This document shows, piece by piece, positions 12,701-24,700 of a stretch of DNA of 25,958 nt. Made by a program: the position numbers and the translations under genes. The notes below the pieces were generated by a model. The model was not told the origin of the DNA. It did no database searches and saw only the letters and a program-made list of their open reading frames with translations. Source of the stretch: Ophiothrix spiculata (lineage: Eukaryota > Echinodermata > Ophiuroidea > Amphilepidida > Ophiotrichidae); the NCBI GenBank assembly GCA_000969725.1, contig JXSR01S002340.1; one strand, given 5' to 3'. The first letter of the stretch is position 1. Each line of letters opens with the position of its first letter.

Positions 12701-15700
12701 GTACGTGTGAATTGTGCATCAGTATCTACGGCATGAGTGTAAGTGGTGTTATATTTAATTTAAGATGAAGAAAAGTCTCATAATTCCCGCCTGTTGTGTG
12801 TTGATCAAAGTATAGCTACATTGTTGAAAGGAAAGTAGTATTTAAAACAACCTGCCTTGACATAGGATTATACAAATATAACATGGTATAGAGGGAAGTA
12901 GTGAAAATTACTGATTCCGAGGTGTTGGATGTGTGTGACTACTTCCCAACGCGAAAGTAGTCACACGCATCCAACACTGAGGGGTCAGGAATTTTCAATA
13001 ACTCTTGAAATATACCATGTTGTATTTGTTTTACTATACCTCATAAATTTTTCACTGAATATGGTATTAATACAACAAAATCAAAAAAATTACCCCAAAA
13101 TGTAAATTTTTCTCGGTCACCGTATGAATTTCTGACAAATAGGTGATATGATTATGGGGTGCGATAGTTTTTCAATATTTTCCCTGCGTGGGCGTTATGC
13201 GCATTTGGGGGGAGCTAGTAGGCAAAATACTGTCATGCACATCATGTTTATCTTAATAATTATATTTTGTTGTTTCCTATTAAATATCTATAAGGTATAA
13301 TAGTAATAGTGTATGCCATCCAGACACCTTTCTGGGAACTAAACTGAGGCATAGTGTAAGCAACCAAATGAACGCAGTAGTATTGTCTGTTGGAAAATGA
13401 AAACTTTTTTCTCTTTTTAGATAGCAACGACCTCCTGCTGGCCAGCTGTTCACAGGATTGTCTGATACGCATCTGGAGAATTACATTGGAGGGAAAAGAT
13501 GTACAGAGCTCAGATGGAGAGGAAATCAAGCTCAAGGAAAATAGATTTACTGTGACACACAATGGTATGTAGAAGGCCAAAAAATAAAATACTTCTGTCT
13601 AAGTTACTTATGGCAAAAGGGCAAAGTGCTTTATAAATACTGTAAACGCCAATATTTCCGCGCTCAGCCAATTGTGGACCTTTTTGCGCGTTTTTATTTT
13701 CACGCATATGAACATTGTCCGAGTATAGAATTTCATTAACAACAAATCCAAATTGATTTTTGCGGTACATTTATTTTCGCGCTAATCTCATTTTGCGCGA
13801 AAAGCGCGAAAATAAATGTAGCGCGAAAAATACCACTTATACAGTAGTTTAGATAACTTTTAAGGGGCCGCTTCAAAATTCAACCGGTGATTGCCTCCTG
13901 TGATCGATTTCACTAACATTGCGATTCATCGTAGCTAACAAAGGGTTCAGCTCATAACTACAAATAGACTTCACAAAGAAGTAAAAACCCTTTGTAAGAG
14001 TTCGCCGCATCGTAAGGTATATGAATTATGCATTCAAAAGATTGAACCCTTTGTTAATGTTGCATTCTATTGACAAGGTATTAACTAAATAAAACATATG
14101 GTAGCCATTGTAGATACGACCTTCTTGCACTCACATGGCGAAATATCCTTTCTGCAAATGTATACTTGCAAGGCCAAAGAAAAAAAAAAAGGTTTGTCTC
14201 AAAAATTTCTCTCCCATATGTCAGTGGCTCTTGAAATGGTTCTTCAGGTGACAATTTAAAAGATTCTTAAGGTGACAGTCACCTGAAGAACCATTTCAAG
14301 AGCCACTGACCCAAGACTGGACATTCTACACTGAACAATTCAAATATATGTAAAATGGCAGCCATTGCAGATACAACTATCTTGCACTCACTTGACGATT
14401 TAATGGAAATGTACTTTTGCTTTAGATTCTAGTCTCTGATTGCTGATACACTTCAGAACCATTCAATAGACTTTAATCATGTTGTTGAGATAGGTAGCAA
14501 ATTTGTATGGACAACTCTACCTAAAATGTCCAAAGAGCATTATTTACATTTTGTTTTGACTGCAATCGGGCCAATTTTGGAACCATTTTCAGATGCTTGC
14601 CGGTACAGACAATTCTCAAAGAAAAAGCTAATAGATATGGATATAGTAGCTACCTATGTGCATAAGCAGTCAAGGCACATCTCGTCATGTGAGTGCAAGA
14701 AACTCGTATCTGCAATGGCTGCCTTAAGCTATATTTATTTGACACCCAGTTACTAAAATGTGAAAAATTTCCTTAAATTTCCCTGCCATATGTCAGTGGC
14801 TCTTGAAATGGTTCTTCAAGAACCATTTCAAGAGCCACTGACCCAATACTGGAGATTTTAGAGTGTGCAATCCAAATTAATGACAAATGGCAGCTATTGC
14901 AGATACGACTTTCTTGCACTCACATGATGATTTGTTTTATTTTATTCTATGTTTTTAGTGTGTTGCTTTTATCTTAAAGACACTGATTTTGAATATGCTG
15001 TCAGTCTGGAATCATTGATGGCTGGTCATGAGCAATGGGTGTATGAAGTACACTGGCAACCAGCGACATATAAAGGTAGGGATGGGCCCATAATTGAATT
15101 TGCATATTGATTTGTTTTCACCATAGATAGGTCCGGTCAAGCACACGTCAAGAGATGGCGCCCTTCATTTCAAAAACTGTTTGCCCACTTGTGACATCAC
15201 AAGTTGCCACTGCTCATTTTCCCATAGAACACAATACAAAATTTTATACCATTTTAGCTTAAATGAGTGTCGCTTTCATGATTTCTAGTTGAATAGATGT
15301 TGTTTATTGGTCATTTCCAAACACAACCCTGTATTCATTTCATTTAACAGGATATAAAAGGGATAAATTTTGAAATAAAACATTTTCCCCATAGACTTAC
15401 ACATTTAAGAAGTCTACTGAATTCTGCAGACTTGCCATTGTAAAATCTGGCCCTGATCATGCGTTTTTTGGCAATTTTGAAAAATTTTCATTTTGCTCAA
15501 ACTTTAAAACTACTAAACCTAGAAAGTTGGTTGAACCACCATTTTGTTGCAAATTTTGTCACATTTAATTTAAATCCACTTTTAAGAAAATATTTAAATT
15601 TTCTAAATTTCATGAACATACCTACCATAGTCATAGATTTAGTGGGAGATACCAGCCTGCCTATACCACCAAGTGTAAATTGCATTGTCAATCATGGGCT

Positions 15701-18700
15701 TCATTAGGCCAAAAAAAAAAAATTGTTGTGTTGCCCTCACAGGCCAAAAAACGGGAGGACCGGACGGTCGGATTTTTTTTTTTTTATTATTTATTTTTTT
15801 TTACTAAGTATGACCTCCAGATCTTGAGATAAATGGTACAATGCAAAATATGTGAGGTGAGAAGTGTTTTTGTGCGAAACATATTCATGAAAATTTGACA
15901 AATAAATGATTCAAAAAATAAAATAAAAATTGTTGTTTGCTAAATATTTATTAAAACTCGTAACTAAAAAGGTAGTACACCTTCCGGTTCCATTTATTTC
16001 ATTCCAATTCAAGAATTTTGCATTATTTTTTGTTGAATATACATACAAAAAAGAATGTGATGACTTCCGGTTGCTGACCTCTGCACAGAGAGTGCTAGAC
16101 TTTTATCTGCACGCATACTAGTAGTTTCGCGATCGAGGATTTCAAGTATTACAAGAGACTAGCTAAAAACTAACGTATTTGCAGTATCGTACTACGAATA
16201 AGAGGCAGCTCGTCTACTATTCGCAGTACTGCAGATACTGCATATTTTTATTTAGGTAAGTAGCATCGGCATCTTCTTATTCGCAGTCCGATACTGCGAA
16301 TTTATTCGATACTGCGAATAGAGTCTTCCAATACAAAAACATGTCCGTCGAGTCGCCGAAGTATTTACTAAATTTTCAAGGCGAAAAACACGTAAATATC
16401 ATAAAATTTACAACAAATGTGTACAAAATAAAAAATAAAAATAAAAATGCCGGTCGTAGAATTTCGAAATATACGACCGGGCGGGCGAGGGCAACACATC
16501 AATTTTTTTTTTTACGCCTTATTGGGGGTACTTTGGTCCACTTGGATCCTGCCAAAATCTACTTCTAGTGGAGTGATGTGGTTGCGAGTAGAGGCAAAAT
16601 GCGCAAATACTACTTTTATGTGGACAATACGCAAATTGCACACAAAGATGAGTACACGATTTAAATATTGGCACATTAAGACAAATCTGATGATCATTGT
16701 CAAAAATGATAATGATCCCATTGTTGATCAATTTTGTTTTTATATCTTTAATCAGATGGATCAAGACACCAAGAATTATGCTTGTTATCAGCATCCATGG
16801 ATAAGACCATGATCATCTGGAGGCCTGATCAGGAGTCAGGTGGTATATGGCTTGATCAGGTAGGTATAGGCTACTCCAGAAGAAATATGCTTGTTATCAG
16901 CATCAATGGACCATGATTATCAAAAGACCATGATTATCTAGAGGCCAGATCAGGAGTCGGGTGTATGGCTTGGTCAGGTAGGTATAGGCTACTCCAGAAG
17001 AATTATGCTTATTATCTGCATCAATGGACAAGACCATATGGAGGCTAGATCTCGAGTCAGAATGTGTGGCTTGATCTGAAAAGAATCATTTCATCTCTAA
17101 AGAGAGATCAGGACAATCTGGGGACAATATCAAGAGTCGGGTGTGTGGCTTGATCAGGCAATCTGAAGCCCAGATCAGGGGTTGGAATTTGTGGCTTGAT
17201 CAGGTAAGATTTGACAAATCTTTATAAAGACGAGACTACAGTGATCTGGAGATCAGATCAGGAGTTGAATATGTGGCTTGATTAGGCAAGAATCACCTTA
17301 TCTCTGAAGATCAGATCACAACAATCTGGGGGCCAGATTAGGAGTCTAGATGTGTGGCTCGATTAGGTGAGAATTGCCAAATCTCTGAAAACCAGACCTT
17401 GGTAATCTAGAGGCCAGATCAAGAGTCTGGATGTGTGGCTTGTATAGGTCAGAATTGCCAAATCTCTGAAAACCAGACCTTGACAATCTGGAGGCCAGAT
17501 CAGGAGTCGGAATGTGTGGATTGATTAGGTCAGAATTGCCAAATCTCTGAAAACCAGACCTTGGCAATCTAGAGGCCAGATCAGGAGTCGGAATATGTGG
17601 CTGGATTAGGTTAGAATTGCCAAACATGAAGAGTAGACCATATATATAGCAACCTGGAGATCTGATCATTTAAACTAAAAAAACAAAACAGAAACACCAT
17701 ATTTCCTTCGATCATGTAGATATGAAACCATCTTATCTGGAAACCAGGCCCTGATAATCTTGAGGCCAGTTCAAGAGGCTAGAGTTTGACCTGATCATAT
17801 GAATCCCCATTATATGAGGACCAGACTATGATAATCTGGAGTCCAAGTCAGAGTCCAGTGTTTGTCTTGATCAATTTGGGTATGAATCCCCCCTCTGGAG
17901 ATAGGACCAAAATAGTCTGGCGACCAGATCAGGACTCTTGTGTTTGGCTTGATCATGTAGGTATGAATCCCTTTCCTCTCGAGATGGGAACAAGATAATA
18001 AGGAAGGCTGGATCAGGATTAAGGTGTTATGCTTGATCAGTGTGTAGTCTAGATCCACTAGTTACCAAATGGGGCTCCCTCACTTCCTGTTATTCAGGCC
18101 ATTTGGCGACTGGAAAAATTGTGGGAGAAAAGTGGAGCTTCAGCACAGTAAAGGCTCTTCAAATATGACTACATGTATACATGTATAATGATGGTAATCG
18201 GGAGTTGGTTTTTACTTGATTATATGAACCCCACATTTATAGAAAAAAGACCATGATGATTGAATCCAGTGTTTAGCTTGATCATGTAGCTTTTTCTTTT
18301 ACCTCTGTAAACTGCATTTGGGAATTTTTTAAAAACATAATGAAGTGAAATCTGTATGGATACCTGAGTTAACATTTTGCTTGTTTAATATTCTAGGTGA
18401 GGGTTGGTGAAGTAGGCGGCAACACCTTGGGTCTTTACGGATGTCAGTTTAGTCCTGATGGCCTGTCAATCATGGCTCATGGTTTCCAAGGGGCGGTTCA
18501 TCTATGGAGTAAAATGACAAATCAAAACAAAGGATCACAGGTAGGTTATCACTCAGAATTACTGTATAAATGCCAATATTTTCCGCTCAATAATTTTTCG
18601 CGCACAACTAATTTTGAATCATTTCTCACATGTTAATTTTCATGCTCGTTAATTTTGTTTAATATGCGCAGTATATACACACCATTTTGCGTTACATTTA

Positions 18701-21700
18701 ATTTCGCACCAGACGAATTGATCGATCGAGCGTAAAAAGCATGGAAATAAATGTAGCTCGAAAAATACCACTTATACAGTAAGAATGAAAAATTCCTGTA
18801 TACTTAATTGATAGTTTATTTATTTAGGTGAACAATGAAAATGGCAGAAAATTTAAGTGAAAGTTATTAAGATTCTGTACGAAAATCATCATCATCATCA
18901 TTGTTGTTCATCATAACATTTGGTTGCAGCATGCTATCTTTGTCACCAAATAGCTTTGAATATGGGACAAATAATAAGTTCTCTACCCCTAGTCTCCTTC
19001 TCCCATGGGGAGGTGTGTAAAGGGCATATGTCATACAGGACTTTCCTCTGGGATTCTTAGAACATGAGCAATGAAGGTCAGTTTTTGCAACCTCACTCAG
19101 TTAATTAATGATTCTGTGTTAGTATCACATATTTATGAATGGGGACATGGTCAATCATTTAATGATGAGCATGATTCTAAAACATAATGTTGCAAAGGAC
19201 TTTATCTTACTTTCCTTGTCACTTGATATAACTCCCGATTCTCACCTGTATAACAGTACCATCATAAAGATGTTGTGTTGAAAAGTCTTACTTTGCTTTT
19301 TTGATGGGAATGATTTGGCATTTAGTCATGTCCTGCATAGTGTAGTTTTTTTATATAGCAAGACTTAACCCTATTTTCAGCCATTTTTATTTGTTTAATT
19401 TATTATAGCTAGAAGAATGGGCCCCAGCAGTTTCCGTAGGCGGCCATTTCGATGGCGTTCAAGACATTGATTGGGAACAAGAAGGACAGTTTCTGGTCTC
19501 TGTTAGTGTAGATCAGTCAACTAGATTACATGCTCCATGGAATCGGGGCATAAAAGAGGTAAGAGCAAAGATTAAAGAAAATGCAGATTGATAGGGAACA
19601 CCTCAAATGTGGACTGTTCAATAAAGTATTTGCTGTAGAGCATGAACATTTTGTTAGCATTTTAACTGTTTCTACCCTAGCGCCCAATAAATTGACTGAC
19701 ATGTGCTTGTTAAAAAGACGTGTATTCCGATTACTTTCAGTCACAAAATCAAATTGGAAATTTTAATACCACATGAAAGCGCATATTTTTCTTATAACCC
19801 CTGTAAGTTCTCACACCTATATTATGTTTCGTTGAAGAGATATGGGGAAAAAAGTGTTGAATTAATGGAATATTTTGTTAACAAAAATAAATATCATATA
19901 TGTTTCTATGCATCACTCTCAGACACATTTTTGCCTGTAGCATTAATTTGGCTTAAGATATGAGAATGAAACTTTACGATTGCTTTATATAGGTGATGAC
20001 CCTTCATTCAAATAGGGAAAAAGAGTGTGTTAAATTTTTCAACAGATTGGAATACCTACCTTTAACAGCCATGTTTATGTTCCCACATTCTTTAAAACAC
20101 TTTTTATCTGTAATTAGGCTGTCTAATTTATTTCAGCAAGATAAATTGAAGAGCCGAAAATAAGTTCCTTGCTTAGCGACCAGTGTTCAAAGCGTTAGTT
20201 TCCCTAATTTTGCTAGCACCACAGTTTGCTAAATTAAACTGCTGCTAAAATGAATCCTGGAATATATAGTAAGAAGATTGAGTTAAAGGGTTTTGAATTT
20301 GGTATATTTTCATTCAAGTTCTTTACAGTATTTTTCTTAAGTCTGAATCCATTATATACGAGGGGGTATCAAAAAGTTTTAAACTTTACCCAGAAGAAAT
20401 AGAGCCAGGAATGAAATTTTATTAAGAGATACTTAAGGCAACTTTCCATAGTCAATGTGCAAAGTAACACATTTCTTCCACTTTCAAACCGACTGTCCAC
20501 AGATCGTTATTGCAGGTATCCTCTCTATTGAAAAAATCTGGCTCTATAATTCTATGAAAATCAACATTTTCAGGTCGGCCATGTTTTATAACGTCATTGT
20601 GATGTCATGTATAGACTGATTTTCATAATTTAGGTATCAATGGAAAGAGAAACCATGCCCTTATTATGATATCAAACAACTAAACTTTGATCAAGTCATT
20701 AAGATTTACTGGACCATTTAAACCTTCAAATGCAAAGAATAATCCTCCATGCAGCTTATGTGATAAGCAGATAGGTAGATGACATCAATCGCCATCTGTA
20801 AAGAAAGTAAAACTACTTATGAGGCCATTTTTGCACCATAATGTACATAAAGACGAGTGACTATTATTACAAAATTTCATTGATATAGCTCCATCCCTTC
20901 TGGATAAAGTTTTTGATACCCCCTAGTATATGCACAACCAACATCAAGAACATAAGGATTTAATGTTTATTTTAACACAAAAAAAAATGTGACATACCTG
21001 GGGTTGTTTTTTTTCGCTTGAAATTCCAAGCTTCGTCCGAGACTGGCTAGTTGAATGACTGCCAGTCTCTGATGAAGCTTGAAATTTCAAGTGAAAATTC
21101 GAGGTATGTCACAATTTAAAACATATAATCTTTTATTTATTATGACTACCAGCACAGATGAACTTTCATTATGTAATTGAGAACATTCATTGCTATATAT
21201 TTATTACTATTTTTCAGACCAGCTGGCATGAGATTGCTAGACCTCAGGTCCATGGTTACGATATGCAGTGTGTTGCTATGATTGGCCGATTCAAATTTGT
21301 ATCTGGTGCTGATGAAAAGGTAATGGAAAGTTATTTTTCTTTTTATGACAACGTAGGAGTTTGTATAAAAGTGGAGATTAATATGTAGTGGTAGAAACTA
21401 AAATTGGTGATGGATATTGCAGAAATTTACGCATCACAGGAGTACTTTCAGATGTTCATCTGTCGTCAGCTGATGTTCTGTTGTGTTCTTGTTGTTGCTG
21501 ACATCAGGGGATAGTATATGACGTCACAAGAACTTGAGTAAATGAGAGGAAGAGGAAGACAGGACACTTCCTTTCCTTGATACCTTAATTGTTTGAGAGA
21601 AATGCAATTCCATCAAAGTGTACAGAAAACAAATGCATACAGATCAGTATCTGCACTTTACCTCATCCATCTGTTGGAACATAAATTAAGTTTTGTGAAG

Positions 21701-24700
21701 ACCATAGATTTAAAGGGGAGATACAAGGCAATCCGCCATTTTTATTCCGACATGGAGACAAAATTGGGGGTATTCGGGTATTTTCCGATAGCTTGCCGAT
21801 GATGCATCGCACCTTGTCATAATGCGCGAATATTGAAGCACGCACACACGCTTTGCGTGCAGGTTGGCGTATCATTCGCGTAAAGTATTATTTGCGCAGG
21901 TTGTCTCTACGCGTAACTAAGTCTCGGCACTCGGGAGTTGATTTTGCCGCGAACCGAGTTGGACCCGAATACCCCCAATTTGAGCTCCATGGCTGACGAC
22001 GCCACTACACGGGTCGGTATACAAAGCCTGGTATCTCCCCTTTAAATCTATGGTGAGGACTTTGACTCATCAGGCACAGTTTGTTGTTATTAAAGATCAG
22101 GACAAGAAGGATGACATTTCTCTTGTAAAAAGAGCTATTAAGAACTGCGGCTACAGAGAATGGACTTTTCTTGGAGCACAATCTAAGAATAAAAAACGTA
22201 CTGCACCCACTGAGGCCGACACTGAAAAGAAATCCTTCAGTGTCATTCTTCCATTTTCTCAGAAAAGTGAGATGAATCTTTATTAGGGCTGGTGATGCCA
22301 CCATGTTCAAACCACATCAATCTCTCAGACAAACTCTTGTATCACCCAAGGATAAAACAGCAATTGAAAATCAATCTGGGGTGAGCCGCAAGGCCTAAGT
22401 TTGACCCTTTTTTCAATATTTTTAGGGATGAAATTGTTTACATGATACAGGTTATTTATTATTAACAAGGTATATGTTTGATATTTGCTCCAGGTTTTGA
22501 GAGTATTTGAAGCTCCTAGAAACTTTCTGGAGAACCTTGGCAAGATATCACAACTCAACTTGAATGAAGAAATTCAGGTAAATATAAGTAGTGTTCAAAT
22601 GTTTCATGATTCTTTTTTGTTTGTATTAAATAGTGAATTTTTATACATTTGTGAACTGCCAACTATAAAGTTGCATATTATGGGCTTAATTTTAATTTTC
22701 TAATTTTTTTCACAGAGTCGTCAAACTCAAGCTGAAGGTGCAAGTGTTCCAGCATTGGGTCTATCCAATAAGGCTGTGTTGTATTTTATTTTCTCATTTT
22801 TTCAAAGAGTCGTCAAACTCAAGCTATCCAATAAGGCTATGTTTTATTTTATTTTCTCAATCCTTTTTTCACAGAGTCGGCAAACTCAAAGCTGAAGGTG
22901 CAAGTGTTCCAGCATTGGGTCTATCCAATAAGGCTGTGTTTTATTTTATTTTCTCAATCCTTTTTTCACAGAGTCGGCAAACTCAAAGCTGAAGGTGCAA
23001 TTGTTCCAGCATTGGGTCTATCCAATAAGGCTGTGTTTTATTTTATTTTCTCAATCCTTTTTTCACAGAGTCGGCAAACTCAAGCTGAAGGGGCAAGTGT
23101 TCCAGCCCTGGGTCTATCCAATAAGGCTGTGTTTGCTGGGGAAACCAGCATGCCATCAGATAGAGAGATTAGCCATCCAAGTGAGATGTATCCAGAAATC
23201 TACTTTGCACCAGCAAACCTCAATAGTAAGTATACACATAAAGATGAAGTGGATAGGGAAGCGAGGCTAATGAGATGTCCTATAGGCAAAAAAAAAAATA
23301 TTTTGCACCAGTCAATCTCAATAGTAAGTTTATACATAATTATGCGGTCAAGTTAGCTCAAATGGTAAGGTGCTCGCTTGTGGTGCGGAAGGTTCCAAGT
23401 TCGAACCCTGCTGGTGCCAAAAGTTGAGTGTGCTTGAATTTCCCTTGGACAAGGGACTAACTGTTAATTGTCTTGTGGAAACTGATCCTGGCAGCGATGG
23501 TGCATATGTGTGCTGATTAAGGTTCAGTGCCCCTGGAGATTGTCATAGAACCTGAAATGATGCTTTGTGTAGAATGGAGCTTACTTGGGCCACAGTGGTC
23601 AGTGAACACCCGTATTGTGTGTTGCTGAGGCTGAGTGGAATTACAAATCAGGGAGGCATGGCACACTATAAACTGCCAGTATTTATTTATTTATAAAGAT
23701 GAAGTGGATAGGGAAGCAAGGCTAATAATATGAGATGTCCCATAGGCAAAACACAAATTAATTGAACAATTTAAACAAAAATCCAGGGTAGGTGTTGCAT
23801 TTACAAACAATGCAGCCCTGTACTTTGGATTTTTGTTGACACTGTTCAATATATATATATTTTTGGCCTATAGATCTGGATGTAAATTTTCAGCCGATTA
23901 TTAGGCAATTTAGTATTTAGGCATTTTATAAGCACTTCTATTTTTTTACCCTGTTTTTTACCATTTAAAGTCATTCTTTTTGAAAATCATTGCTGATTAG
24001 ATCCAAAACAAGTGTAAATACACTTTAATCTTCAAGTTGGTTGAAATTCATTATCTAAAAAAATGACCAAAATATCGCCATATGTGGCAATGTTGTTCAA
24101 TGTCGCTCTATACGGTGATCGCCCCACTGAGCGCTAATCCCCGACTGCTTGTAAGTATATCATTGGCATAAAGCTGAATTCATACTCAAAACGCAATGCG
24201 TTGCGTTTCCGATAATTTTCACTGCAAATGGCACCGCAAATGAATTCACATTCAAAACGCAAACGGACTGCGGCAGCCGATGACATGAAAACGCAATGGA
24301 AAGTTCAGCTTCTCTCAACTCGATTTACGTTGCCGCAAGTGGTGTTGCGTTTTGATATCGATTAATCGGAACTCCTCAAATCTTTTACTGCACATGCTCG
24401 GTGCGTCGTGCGTTTGCGTCGAGTTTGAATTCAGCAAAAAGCTGTCACCTGGATTCCATGCACCATCTACCACAAAGATAAAGATGATGCATTAACTCAC
24501 ATCTGCAATCTGTGTTTTTGTTTACACTGTCCAATAAATTATTGTTTGGCCTATAGATTTCCAAAGGTGCCAATAATGTTACCACTCATTTTTGAGGTTA
24601 GTTTGTCTTCTAATCAATTTCAGGTCCGCCAACAGAGGAGCATCTTTTGCAGAACACCTTATGGCCAGAGACACAAAAGCTTTATGGACATGGTTTTGAA

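Noticed and set aside
15630..15665. Similarity of CATAGATTTAGTGGGAGATA to the hAT-MITE end at 21703
   Set aside because: Only one end is seen and no matching opposite end was found, so an element cannot be supported.
15459..15707. 82-codon open frame
   Set aside because: Low-complexity AT-rich sequence overlapped by an opposite-strand frame, with no homology.
17346..18058. Minus-strand open frames of 82-107 codons over the exon F array
   Set aside because: Antisense reading of an 81 bp repeat, with no homology.
22738..23356. Open frames of 84-152 codons around exon K
   Set aside because: They are shifted frames of the 97 bp array that run through polypyrimidine tracts. Only the 23069 start matches ELP2.
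23339..23420. Functional tRNA gene
   Set aside because: A and B boxes are present, but there is no paired acceptor stem and a SINE body follows.
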